This document shows positions 28,473-36,868 of a DNA stretch of 64,000 bases, piece by piece. Both the position numbers and the translations under genes were made by a program. The stretch is taken from positions 1 to 64,000 of the forward strand of contig SFDM01000025.1 in NCBI GenBank assembly GCA_004558205.1. The letters run 5' to 3'. How positions within the stretch are numbered: the first letter of the stretch is position 1; every line of letters starts with the position of its first letter. This DNA is from Pyramidobacter piscolens. GTDB lineage: Bacteria > Synergistota > Synergistia > Synergistales > Dethiosulfovibrionaceae. Below the pieces are notes generated by a model. That model was not told the DNA's origin and did no database searches. It was given only the letters and a program-made list of their open reading frames with translations.

Positions 28473-31350
28473 CCTCAAAAGCCCCCCTGTCCCGCTGCGC
28501 CATCTTGTCCTCAATAGCGCTGATAATGCGCTGAATAGCCTCGTTATCGACGCCGCCGCTCGTATGGATTTCGATCTTGAAGGTGTTTTGCTGTACCATC
28601 GAGCGCCCACCGCCGCCACCTGCCGTTAGCGAGGCTGCCGGAACCGCGTCGTCCGATCCAGAAGAGGCATATTGCGAAAAGAAGGGCATTTTTACGACGT
28701 CGCCAACCGCCATAGACTCGGGCAGCATACCCAGCTTGATGCCGGCCGAAGCCCAGATCGAACGCCCACGCCCGCGATGCTTTGATGAGAGAGGGATAGC
28801 GGCTTCCTCTCCCTCTTCCGCAAAGAGAGCCACGTGAGGGCGATTGAATATGCCCCCTGTGGCGTGCCCCGGCATTCCCCAGACAGAAGGATCAAAGATG
28901 GCATGGGTGTTTTGCTCTTTGAGAGCCGCCCGCTCTTTATCATTACCGAAAATGCTTTCCTTAAAATTTTTCCAGGCTTGACCGATCTTCGCGATCTGCT
29001 CGTCCACCCATTTGCCAAACTCGGCAAATGGCGCCTTGATGGACTCGAACACGCCTGTGAAGAGCCCGCTCACGTTACCCCAGGCGTCTATGACCGACTG
29101 CCAGATAGAGCCCAAGCCTCCGATGCATCCGCCAACCACGGAAGAAAAGATATGAACAGGCTGTTCCAACGCGTTAAAGAAGGGGCTGAAGAACTCCTTT
29201 ACAGAGTTCCAGGCAGCCATTACAGAATCCCATAGGCTGCCAAGCCAGCCCGTAAAGCTTTCCCAATAAGGTTTGACGGGGTCCCATATTTTAAGGAAGA
29301 ACTGTTTCACGTCGTCCCAGTAGTAGATCAAGGCCCCCGCAGCCAAGGCGATGCCGGCGACCGCCAAGCCTATGGGGTTCGCTAGCATTGCCGCGCCCAT
29401 GGCTTTGATGCCCGCAATCGCCGAAGGAATCGCGGTTTTGGCGAAAGATACCAAGTCGAGACCGGCGCTTTTCAACGAAGCCCCCAGCGAGAGCAACGCC
29501 CCCTTTGAGAAGCTCCAGGTCGCCAGGGCGGCGCTTTTCATGCCGGAACCAACCCAGCTGAGCCCCGACTTCAAAGCCCCCCAGTCCGCGGAAAGTCCTT
29601 CACGAAGTGAGAAAACCTTTCCGCGCACGGAAGCCAGGACACCGCCTAGAGCCGAGCCGCTGCCCTTCATGCGCAGCAGATCAAGAGACGCCTGAATCAC
29701 AGAAGGCCGGAGATGCTGTAAGCCGCCCCAAAGCATACTGGCCCCATCCTGAACGAAGGTAAAGCCATAGCGCCCCGCTAGAGAGGCCAGCTTCAGCCCC
29801 ACCAGCGCGGCCCCCACGCCGCCAATGGCGAGGCTGACATTGGGAAATTCCTGGGCAAGAATCCCGGCCTGAGACACTAACGCTGCGAGGCACTTAACGC
29901 CAAGTTTTAACGGCTCTAGGAGCGGCGTTGCCGAATTTATTGCAAGGCCTTCTAGGGCGGATCCCAGTTCAATAAAGGCCCCTTTTAACGTATTATTCAT
30001 AGCTTGAGCTGTGGTTGCTGCCGCGTCACCGGACTGTTTCAGCAGCGCGATATACTCTTTCAGCTTCCCAGAACCAGCCTGATCCACCAATTCCGTCATG
30101 CCGGCCACTGCATCTTGCCCAAAGATCATCGCCAAAGCAGCTTGTTTCTGCGCCGAACCCATTCCTTTTGTAGCTGCGGCTATTTGCTCAAGAATATTGG
30201 GAAGGGAGCGCATGTTTCCTTCCGAGTCGGTTAACGAGAGTCCCAGCTCTTCTGCTGCCATAGAAGCACTATAGAAGTCGCTGTTAAGCTGGGCCAATTC
30301 CTCTTCTGAAACCTCCCGCCCCAAGACTTTCAGAGCGTCAGCCGCTTTTTTGGGCGGCTGGATCAGGCGAACGAGAGCAGCGCGTAGCGTTGTGCCCGCC
30401 ATACTTCCCTGAATGCCCACATTGCCCAGCAAACCAACCATGGCCGCCGTGTCTTCAAGGCTTGTGCTGGCCTTCGACGCAACCGGAGCCACGTATTTCA
30501 TAGCGTCTCCCAGCTGCATCAGGTTTGTATTGCTTGTGGTAAAGCCCCGGACGAGCACGTCGCTGACTCTGTTCATCTCTTTAGCGTCTAAGCTGAAGCC
30601 GGAGAGGATGTTAGAGGCGATATCCGCGGAGCTGGCCAGATCCATCGCTCCCGAAGCTGCAAGGTCGAGCATTCCCGGCATGGAGTTCAGGATCTGCTCT
30701 GTGTTGAATCCCGCCATCGCCAGATAGCTCATACCGTCCGCGGCCTCGCTGGCTGAATACTGTGTTTTCAATCCCAAGCGTTTAGCTTCTTCTTCTAGAC
30801 GTTTAAATTCTTCCATGCGTCCTTTGTCGGTAGTTGTTCGTGTGATCGCGCCGACCTTAGCCATAGACTGCTCAAAATTCATAGCCGTTTTGATCGGAGC
30901 GGCCACCGCCAACGCGGACCCCACCATGCCCATCATGGATCCCCGCAGCTCTGAACGCAGTTCCTTGCGCGCCATTCTGGCGTTGACCCGGGCGATGGAC
31001 GCTTCGGACTGTTTCGACGCCCGTTCAAGCGCCCCCATGTCTTTGGAGAGGGTGACAAGGTTCAGACCGTATTCCTGAGCCTTTCGAGCAGCGGCGGCTG
31101 TGGCCCCTTTAAGGTCGTTGAACTTCTGCTTCAGCCGGTCGCTGGGGGCGGCAGTCTTCGCCATCTCCGCGCTGACCTTGTTAAACTCCTTGCTGATAGA
31201 CTGATACCCCGAGCCCAGCTCAAGCCCCAGCTTGATATTTGAACTCCTGCTTTGGAGCCTTCCCAGGCTCGTATCCATAGACCTCATGACCGAGCCCACG
31301 GAGGAAGCCATGGCCGCGCCGATCACCAGGCCTAACATCAATTTCGCCAT
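28453..31350 (-). CDS. Tail tape measure protein
   Basis: 965-residue TP901-type tape measure protein that sets tail length. The N-terminal third includes EQSMAKVGAITR, the conserved YSASEAADGMSYLAMAGFN and TSNTNLMQLGDAMKYVAPVA. Hydrophobic segments occur in the middle and later Trp-rich repeats (WDSVMAAWNSVKEFF). The start codon shares one base with the gpE' stop. A CACGAAGTGAGAA copy lies inside at 29601. Confidence 0.93.
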   Translation of the reverse strand: MAKLMLGLVIGAAMASSVGSVMRSMDTSLGRLQSRSSNIKLGLELGSGYQSISKEFNKVSAEMAKTAAPSDRLKQKFNDLKGATAAAARKAQEYGLNLVTLSKDMGALERASKQSEASIARVNARMARKELRSELRGSMMGMVGSALAVAAPIKTAMNFEQSMAKVGAITRTTTDKGRMEEFKRLEEEAKRLGLKTQYSASEAADGMSYLAMAGFNTEQILNSMPGMLDLAASGAMDLASSADIASNILSGFSLDAKEMNRVSDVLVRGFTTSNTNLMQLGDAMKYVAPVASKASTSLEDTAAMVGLLGNVGIQGSMAGTTLRAALVRLIQPPKKAADALKVLGREVSEEELAQLNSDFYSASMAAEELGLSLTDSEGNMRSLPNILEQIAAATKGMGSAQKQAALAMIFGQDAVAGMTELVDQAGSGKLKEYIALLKQSGDAAATTAQAMNNTLKGAFIELGSALEGLAINSATPLLEPLKLGVKCLAALVSQAGILAQEFPNVSLAIGGVGAALVGLKLASLAGRYGFTFVQDGASMLWGGLQHLRPSVIQASLDLLRMKGSGSALGGVLASVRGKVFSLREGLSADWGALKSGLSWVGSGMKSAALATWSFSKGALLSLGASLKSAGLDLVSFAKTAIPSAIAGIKAMGAAMLANPIGLAVAGIALAAGALIYYWDDVKQFFLKIWDPVKPYWESFTGWLGSLWDSVMAAWNSVKEFFSPFFNALEQPVHIFSSVVGGCIGGLGSIWQSVIDAWGNVSGLFTGVFESIKAPFAEFGKWVDEQIAKIGQAWKNFKESIFGNDKERAALKEQNTHAIFDPSVWGMPGHATGGIFNRPHVALFAEEGEEAAIPLSSKHRGRGRSIWASAGIKLGMLPESMAVGDVVKMPFFSQYASSGSDDAVPAASLTAGGGGGRSMVQQNTFKIEIHTSGGVDNEAIQRIISAIEDKMAQRDRGAFEDAPCFG

Positions 31351-31466
31351 TAATGCCGCCCCCTTGCCTTAATCAGAGCCATGGCCGGCTCGTACCACAG
31401 TTCAAGCTCTTCCATGTCCATATCGCGAGGATCCAGATGCAACGCATGGGCGATGATCGCGCTCAT
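31350..31466 (-). CDS. GpE' tail chaperone extension, expressed by -1 frameshift
   Basis: 38-residue GpE-family segment (ending ELELWYEPAMALIKARGRH). In P2-type phages it is made as a -1 frameshift extension of gpE. Here the slippery heptamer TTTTTTC lies on the minus strand at 31496-31490, five codons before the gpE stop; shifting there joins gpE to RREVDWRRMSAIIAHALHL. The sequence from gpE runs open into this frame. Whether the internal ATG at 31466 is also used is not known. Confidence 0.75.
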   Translation of the reverse strand: MSAIIAHALHLDPRDMDMEELELWYEPAMALIKARGRH

Positions 31467-31477
31467 GCGCCGCCAGT

Positions 31478-31738
31478 CTACTTCACGCCGAAAAAATCAG
31501 ACAGCGTTTTCTGAGCCTTGGCATAATCCTTCACGTCAAGCTCTTCCAGATCCTGAGGCGACATCTCCGCCAGGTTGGCGATCAGGCTCAGCTCGCGCTC
31601 TTCATTGCCGCGATTGCCCTTCGCTGCGGCAATCAGGTCTCTTACCTTGGGGCGGCGCAGGGAGACCGTCTTGACCTCCGAGCCGTCCACCATGATGGGA
31701 TAATCCAGTTCGATGATGCTCCTGTCGATTTTACTCAT
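31478..31738 (-). CDS. Tail assembly chaperone GpE
   Basis: 86-residue protein of the P2 gpE/FelS family that helps load the tape measure. It begins DYPIMVDGSEVKTVSLRRP, a typical opening, and ends SDFFGVK at a slippery site. It lies directly upstream of the frameshift region and tape measure, as in P2. GGAGGG precedes the ATG. Confidence 0.85.
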   Translation of the reverse strand: MSKIDRSIIELDYPIMVDGSEVKTVSLRRPKVRDLIAAAKGNRGNEERELSLIANLAEMSPQDLEELDVKDYAKAQKTLSDFFGVK

Positions 31739-31749
31739 TCAGCCCTCCG

Positions 31750-32280
31750 CTACATGCCAATGTTGGCCCGAGTCGCTGCCAGCATGTCCACGCCGTCGAC
31801 GATCCGCACCATGTTCTGAGCGTCGATTTCGGTGATCGTTTCGCCGTTGACTTCCTCTTTATAGTAGCGGCAGGCCACAGTGACTTTCTGGCTCAGAGCG
31901 TCGCCCGACTTCCAGGTGCCGCCGTCCAGTTCCTTCCACATACCTTCCATGGAGATCTTCACGGGCAGAGCCGCGCCGTTGCCCAGCGCAAGGGAACCGC
32001 GGAAGATCAGCGACACGGGGCTGTTGTGTCCAAGGCCGAAATATCTCGTGATCTCCGCGTCATAGTCCGTCAGCGTGAAGCTGCACTCCATCGCCTCCAT
32101 GCCCATGTCAAGCTGGACGGGCACGTCCATGCCGCCCGCCCTGAACTCTTCGGTTTTGATCGTCAGTTTAGGCCGTTCCAGTTCCGACACCTTGCCCGCG
32201 TAGCCGCGGCCATCGACGAACAGGTTAAACCCCTGAAGAACTCTCGGCCCCTTCATAAAGCTCAAATCAATCGTTGCCAT
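31750..32280 (-). CDS. Major tail tube protein
   Basis: 176-residue P2 FII-like tube protein. Family features are PRVLQGFNLFVDGRGYAG, the basic KISMEGMWKELDGGTW and the C-terminal GVDMLAATRANIGM. It follows the sheath gene, the normal P2 order. Confidence 0.9.
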   Translation of the reverse strand: MATIDLSFMKGPRVLQGFNLFVDGRGYAGKVSELERPKLTIKTEEFRAGGMDVPVQLDMGMEAMECSFTLTDYDAEITRYFGLGHNSPVSLIFRGSLALGNGAALPVKISMEGMWKELDGGTWKSGDALSQKVTVACRYYKEEVNGETITEIDAQNMVRIVDGVDMLAATRANIGM

Positions 32281-32292
32281 CGGATCGCCTCC

Positions 32293-33468
32293 TTAAAAAA
32301 TCTCTTCAATATAATCATCCACCAGGTGGCTGCGGAAGGTGGGATGTTCGCAGGGATAGATCGGCGTGAAGTCGAAATCCCAATAGACGCAGCCGTTGGC
32401 GATCTGGTCGTCACTGTTGATTTCGTTGTCCAGCCAGCAGGAGCCGCCGAGGATCGCGCCGATGCTGACCAGGTGGCGCAGGTAGGATTCCACGCCGAAG
32501 CGGACGTCTTCCACATAGGTCTTGGTGATCCCGCGGTCCACCGCCCACAGGTGAGCCTGGAGGAGCGACTCGTTGATCATGTCGGCGGTGCGGCGCACGC
32601 AGAGGTACTTCCACTTGCCGTCGGCTGTGCAGGAACGGTTGCCCCAGAGGCGGTATCCGTCCTCCTGGATAATGGTGGCTACCTTGTTCTCGTTCAGATA
32701 ATTGGCCCGGCAGTTGGCGTCGCCCATGGCGAAATCCACGGGGCGAGTCGTGCCGACGATGCCGTTCATGCCCTGGTTGGAGGGGCTCCACCACCAGCCC
32801 CGTTCGTTGTCGCTTTTGGCGAGAAGCCCTGCCGCGCGGGCGCTGGGCGGGTCGGAAACGTGGGCGTTCAGAGTGGTATCCCAGACCTTCACCCATGGAT
32901 CGATCACCATGACGCGGGCCGAGCTGAAGTTCTCCGCGTAGGCGACGGCCGCGGCGTCGGTGGTGTTGGGGCCGTCGATAAAGGCGATGGCTTTCAGGCT
33001 GTCGCAGATGCTGACCATCTCCGTAGCTACCGCTAGCTGATGGCTGAAACCGGGGGCGATGATGATCCTGGGCTGTACGCCCAGAATGCTCTTCGCGCCC
33101 GAAAAAGCCTGAAGGCCTTCCCGTTGGCCTGTGTCCTCGTCCACGCCGCCGATGACGTTGGAAATCGTCGCAGCGTCAGCATTTTCTCCTGTGCCTTCGG
33201 CCGCCACCCGCACCACGACGATCATGGCTCCCGTCTGGTCGAAGATGCCGTCTATGGCTTTGGGCAGAGTGCCCGAGGTTCCGAGCTTCGCCGCCTCGGT
33301 GCGGCGCCCCGCGATGAGCACGGGAGTGTTCAGAGGAAAAGCCTCCTCATCTGTACAGCTTGGCGCTGTGCCGATAAGGCCAATGACGGACGATTTGACC
33401 GTCTCAATGGGACGAGTGCCGTTGTCGATTTCTACTACTTCTACGCCGTGATAAAACTGATCTGGCAT
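32293..33468 (-). CDS. Contractile tail sheath protein
   Basis: 391-residue P2 FI-like sheath protein. Recognised from FYHGVEVVEIDNGTRPI, TVKSSVIGLIGTAP, and the C-terminal part with RFGVESYLRHLVSIGAILGG and SCWLDNEIN. A sheath establishes that the virion is a myovirus-type particle with a contractile tail. AAGGAG precedes the ATG. Confidence 0.93.
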   Translation of the reverse strand: MPDQFYHGVEVVEIDNGTRPIETVKSSVIGLIGTAPSCTDEEAFPLNTPVLIAGRRTEAAKLGTSGTLPKAIDGIFDQTGAMIVVVRVAAEGTGENADAATISNVIGGVDEDTGQREGLQAFSGAKSILGVQPRIIIAPGFSHQLAVATEMVSICDSLKAIAFIDGPNTTDAAAVAYAENFSSARVMVIDPWVKVWDTTLNAHVSDPPSARAAGLLAKSDNERGWWWSPSNQGMNGIVGTTRPVDFAMGDANCRANYLNENKVATIIQEDGYRLWGNRSCTADGKWKYLCVRRTADMINESLLQAHLWAVDRGITKTYVEDVRFGVESYLRHLVSIGAILGGSCWLDNEINSDDQIANGCVYWDFDFTPIYPCEHPTFRSHLVDDYIEEIF

Positions 33469-33487
33469 GAGATCACGCTCCTTATTT

Positions 33488-34015
33488 TTATCTTTCCAGC
33501 CAGGCGGCTTTAAACGTCAAATAACCCGTCTGCCAATAGTTTGAATAATGGCTTACGATCAGATAGTAAGCCCCCGTGATGCTACTTATATCCATCGGGA
33601 TAAGTAGGTTATCCCAAGTACCAGTATGGATGTTCATGTCATTTTTAGTATGCGTCTTTGCAATAGCCACGACATACGTTGGTCTACAAGATTGATTTGA
33701 GCTTGCATAAGTTGCGCAATACGCTAGGCGATTGCAAGTGATAGCTGACGACGTCAACACGCAAAATCGCGAGTAGCCCGTCAAATCTATTAAATTCGTT
33801 GTCGCCACGGCGCTTTCATTTTCGACAGACGATGTTTGGATTGTCATTGTGATGTCGCTCGCGTTTTTGCTCACCACGTCGTTGTACTGGCGTGTGATTG
33901 TCCACCCACCCGTGAGGCCGACGCACTCGTCGCCATACTGATACAGCATGGCCGCATTACTGGGTATCCTGACGACGCCTTTGCGGCACTCACGCATCAT
34001 CGCACGGCCTAACAT
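33488..34015 (-). CDS. Tail-fibre cassette protein, paralogue 1
   Basis: 175-residue protein of unknown fold. Its N-terminus, MLGRAMMRECRKGVVRIPSN, is shared with the gene at 34109, but the rest has diverged. Location within the tail-fibre cluster suggests a fibre-tip or host-recognition role. A hairpin with a poly-C/poly-G tract lies upstream of the start (34028-34060). The GC content is lower than in neighbouring structural genes. Confidence 0.55.
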   Translation of the reverse strand: MLGRAMMRECRKGVVRIPSNAAMLYQYGDECVGLTGGWTITRQYNDVVSKNASDITMTIQTSSVENESAVATTNLIDLTGYSRFCVLTSSAITCNRLAYCATYASSNQSCRPTYVVAIAKTHTKNDMNIHTGTWDNLLIPMDISSITGAYYLIVSHYSNYWQTGYLTFKAAWLER

Positions 34016-34027
34016 TCTGTTACCATG

Positions 34028-34060
34028 AGGGTATTACTTACACTGTAATACCCCCCCCCC
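34028..34060. repeat. Hairpin with C10 tract before paralogue 1
   Basis: GGGTATTA and TAATACCC form a stem immediately followed by an uninterrupted run of ten Cs (34051-34060) on the plus strand. A related hairpin with C7 precedes paralogue 2. Long homopolymers are prone to slipped-strand length change. Confidence 0.7.
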
Positions 34061-34108
34061 GTGCATACTTACTGTAAGTCATTATTGACCTCCGATTTTA
34101 AAATATGA

Positions 34109-34669
34109 TCACTCTAACCATAATTTATATAGTTTTACTGTTATTTTGTGAGATCCCATAGCATGAGACCAGTCACTTAAGGCAAGTGATAGCTCTCCAT
34201 TAATATCTGACATATCATATGACTCTACACTTCTGGCTTTGCTGGACGCGGTATTTGATTTTAACTCAAACAAACGAATTTCCTTTGTGGGCGTTACATA
34301 ACCATCTCCGCCCCCCTGTACAGGCATAAAGGAATAGAGCGCCATCGAAAAATAGGCGTCGTAACTCGAGCTTGCCTGAGCAGAAGGTATCTCGTAATCA
34401 ATCCCTATACGAGTGTATTTTGTAAAGTCTATGAATTTAAGGCAAAAAGGCAAAGGATTTCCAAAAGATGATGAATTATCACCAAAGTAAAAACAGTCAT
34501 CTAATCGCTCAAAAAATCCGTTTGTGAACCTGTTATGATGCCAAAAATATCCCCACCCACCAGAATCGGCGACACACTCGTTGCCCAGGTAGTACAGGTA
34601 AGTTTTACCATCGTTTGGTATCCTCGATAGGCCTCTGCGGCACTCTCGCATTGCGCAGCGGCCTAACAT
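34109..34669 (-). CDS. Tail-fibre cassette protein, paralogue 2
   Basis: 186-residue protein closely related to the one at 35310: both hold NDG(K/N)TYLYYLGNEC, SGGWGYFWH, FGDNS and end KLYKLWLE. Its N-terminus instead matches paralogue 1 (MLGR, MRECRRG, RIPNDG). It has no recognised domain; aromatic and glycine richness suits a beta-rich fibre tip. An RBS-like AAAGGT lies upstream, after the C7 hairpin. Confidence 0.6.
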   Translation of the reverse strand: MLGRCAMRECRRGLSRIPNDGKTYLYYLGNECVADSGGWGYFWHHNRFTNGFFERLDDCFYFGDNSSSFGNPLPFCLKFIDFTKYTRIGIDYEIPSAQASSSYDAYFSMALYSFMPVQGGGDGYVTPTKEIRLFELKSNTASSKARSVESYDMSDINGELSLALSDWSHAMGSHKITVKLYKLWLE

Positions 34670-34680
34670 AGAGATACCTT

Positions 34681-34710
34681 TAGGGTATTATTTACATATA
34701 ATACCCCCCC
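34681..34710. repeat. Hairpin with C7 tract before paralogue 2
   Basis: GGGTATTA and TAATACCC again form a stem next to a run of seven Cs (34704-34710). The sequence and its position relative to the downstream ATG match those at 34028, showing that hairpin and gene were duplicated as a unit. Confidence 0.7.
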
Positions 34711-34734
34711 GAATTATAGTTACAATACGTCATC

Positions 34735-35295
34735 TTAACCCTCCGTCGTCGGATAGATCACTGCGTCGATTGCCGCCTCGGCAGCCTCGTACTCCGCTTG
34801 AGTCGTCACAGATCGCAGCGCAAGCTCAAGACGTTGCTGCGTGCCTGCGATCTGGACTGTGGCGTTTCGTGCGGCTGTCCAGTTGCTGATGATCAGGTTG
34901 GCAAAATCCGTGAGCTGCTCTGACGTCGGCGTTGCGCTAAGCCTAACAGCCAACAGATCGGACACAAACAGGGCGTTGTCGCTGTCGGTAGTACCTGCGA
35001 GGATATCGTCAGCACCGGCTTTCTGCTGGTCAAAGGTGGTTATTTCAAGGTCGCTGTAGCCTGACTGCATCTCGTACTTTTTGCGGTTGGCCCAATCACG
35101 AATTTCCTGAGCTTTGCGTGTTTTGAGCTCTTCTAGCGTTGGTGTGATTACTTCCGGCGTTACGTCGACGATGGTCACGCCAAGGGGCGTTAGATCAGAC
35201 TGAGTTGGCGTTGCCGGAAAACTAACGTGCTTAAAAGTTTGACGCAGTTGATAGAGCGTGAGTAGTTCGTTGTTGTATTGGTATTTTACTGACAT
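34735..35295 (-). CDS. Putative tail fibre assembly-like protein
   Basis: 186-residue protein. The start at 35295 (MSVKYQYNNELLT) follows GGAGGC. A central coiled or helical segment, LEELKTRKAQEIRDWANRKK, is the pattern seen in many phage proteins with a DUF4376-like C-terminus, which are linked to tail fibres. The position between two fibre cassettes supports a fibre assembly or connector role, but this is inference. Confidence 0.55.
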   Translation of the reverse strand: MSVKYQYNNELLTLYQLRQTFKHVSFPATPTQSDLTPLGVTIVDVTPEVITPTLEELKTRKAQEIRDWANRKKYEMQSGYSDLEITTFDQQKAGADDILAGTTDSDNALFVSDLLAVRLSATPTSEQLTDFANLIISNWTAARNATVQIAGTQQRLELALRSVTTQAEYEAAEAAIDAVIYPTTEG

Positions 35296-35309
35296 TGAGA
35301 GCCTCCTTA

Positions 35310-35873
35310 TTAGGGTTCTAACCACAGTTTATATAGTTTATTAATAACCTGATGCGAGCCAGATGCGTGAGAAAAATCATATAATACGAGAGACAGTGTA
35401 CTGTTATATGAAGAAACGTCATATATTTCAATATTTCTTGGTTTACTAGATGCTGTACTCGATTTTAAACTATATAATACAATTTGTTCTATTGGTGTTC
35501 CATAATTATCGCCAGCCCCCTGCACTGGCATAACGGAATAAAATTGAAGATGTAAAAATGCCTCATATGTTGGATTTGATTTAATATAAGATATTTCATA
35601 ATCTATTCCTATTTTACTATATTTTGTAAAATTTATAAAATTAAGACAGAACGGCATAGGGTTTCCGTATGATGGTGAATTATCACCAAAGTAAATACAG
35701 TCATCTAATTTCGCAAAAACTCCATTTGTATAGTCATTTCTGTGCCAAAAATATCCCCAGCCTCCAGAATTAGAAATGCATTCGTTGCCAAGATAGTATA
35801 AATACGTATTGCCATCATTTGGAATTTTATTACCTTCTAATAATGCATTAGGTAACATTCTTCGTGTAATCAT
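35310..35873 (-). CDS. Tail-fibre cassette protein, paralogue 3
   Basis: 187-residue paralogue of the 34109 product, similar along the whole length (NDGNTYLYYLGNEC, SGGWGYFWH, LYKLWLEP). The ATG at 35873 overlaps the last base of the collagen-like fibre gene, so it is translationally coupled. The gene is conspicuously AT-rich compared with the flanking fibre genes, suggesting separate acquisition of this cassette. Confidence 0.6.
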   Translation of the reverse strand: MITRRMLPNALLEGNKIPNDGNTYLYYLGNECISNSGGWGYFWHRNDYTNGVFAKLDDCIYFGDNSPSYGNPMPFCLNFINFTKYSKIGIDYEISYIKSNPTYEAFLHLQFYSVMPVQGAGDNYGTPIEQIVLYSLKSSTASSKPRNIEIYDVSSYNSTLSLVLYDFSHASGSHQVINKLYKLWLEP

Positions 35874-36856
35874 TATGCAAACGCCTGCCCGACTAACACA
35901 CCTCGCCACGTAACGCCGTTGTCCCGTGTGATGAGGTTTACAATATCCACTCCACTGGCCGTAAGCGTCGGGGCGGTGCCGTCCTGCCAGGTGATGGACG
36001 TGGGCCAGGTGACAGTGTAGGCCCCGCCGTTGGTCAGTTCGAGGGTTAGCACTCGCAGGCGTCCTGATGCGGCGGCTGTGAGAGACAACGTCACGGCTGC
36101 GCCGATGGTGGCGTAGCCGTAGTTGCCAAGGGCGCAGTTGATCGTGACGCTGCCTGTTAAAGTGCCGAGGTTTTGCAAGCCCTCAGTAAGGGCCTGAGTG
36201 ATGTCGATAGATGTCGGATTAGTCAGATTGCCGTTATTGCTCCATGTTATGATGCCACCACTGCTGACTGTTGGTGTAAAGTAGGGACCGGTTGGCCCTG
36301 TGGGCCCAATGGCTCCATCGGCACCTGCAATGCCCTGCGGTCCCTGTACTCCACCAGCGCCGGTGGCGCCTTGTGGCCCCGTTTCGCCGGTATCTCCCTT
36401 GAGTCCCTCGACGCCTTGAGGCCCGATATCTCCAGTGTCGCCTTTGGGCCCTTGGAGACCTGAGTCGCCTTTTTCACCCTTCGGACCGACTTCTCCTTGC
36501 CAACGGCCCCAGCTGTAGCTGCTGGCTGCCGTCGGAGCTGTAGAGGACGCTCCGGTGTAGACTCCCATATAGGCGGCGGGGTCCGTGGAGATTTGTTCGT
36601 CCGTGGGATCGGCGACTGACGACCAGCGGTTATGAACATAGCATGGCATACCATGTAAAGTTCCCACGTCCACCCAGGCCGCAACGTCCATGTCCCAGAT
36701 GTACAGATGATCGTCCGCCATGTAGGCGTCGCCTTCGCTGCCTGTGGCGTGGGCTGCCTGGAGAGCGGCAAGATCATCATAGGCGGCCAGGATGAAAAGA
36801 CGTTCCTGGATCAGCGTCGCCGCAAGACCGTCTAAAGTGTTTATGACTTCAGGCAT
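35873..36856 (-). CDS. Tail fibre protein with collagen-like repeats
   Basis: 327-residue fibre protein. An N-terminal part with WIDM-like carbohydrate-module features (YMADDHLYIWDMDVAAWVDV) is followed by Gly-X-Y repeats at about residues 115-185 (GPKGEKGDSGLQGPKGD and so on), which should form a collagen-like trimeric stalk, and a beta-rich C-terminal region (ITWSNNGNLTNPTSIDI). It is followed by a fibre-tip cassette. Start ATG 36856 follows AAGGAGG. Confidence 0.8.
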   Translation of the reverse strand: MPEVINTLDGLAATLIQERLFILAAYDDLAALQAAHATGSEGDAYMADDHLYIWDMDVAAWVDVGTLHGMPCYVHNRWSSVADPTDEQISTDPAAYMGVYTGASSTAPTAASSYSWGRWQGEVGPKGEKGDSGLQGPKGDTGDIGPQGVEGLKGDTGETGPQGATGAGGVQGPQGIAGADGAIGPTGPTGPYFTPTVSSGGIITWSNNGNLTNPTSIDITQALTEGLQNLGTLTGSVTINCALGNYGYATIGAAVTLSLTAAASGRLRVLTLELTNGGAYTVTWPTSITWQDGTAPTLTASGVDIVNLITRDNGVTWRGVLVGQAFA

Positions 36857-36868
36857 CAAGTGGCCTCC

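Noticed and set aside
34735..35295. Invertible segment between fibre cassettes, as in Mu G
   Set aside because: No inverted repeats bounding the segment and no Gin-type invertase gene were found; the cassettes are direct, not inverted.
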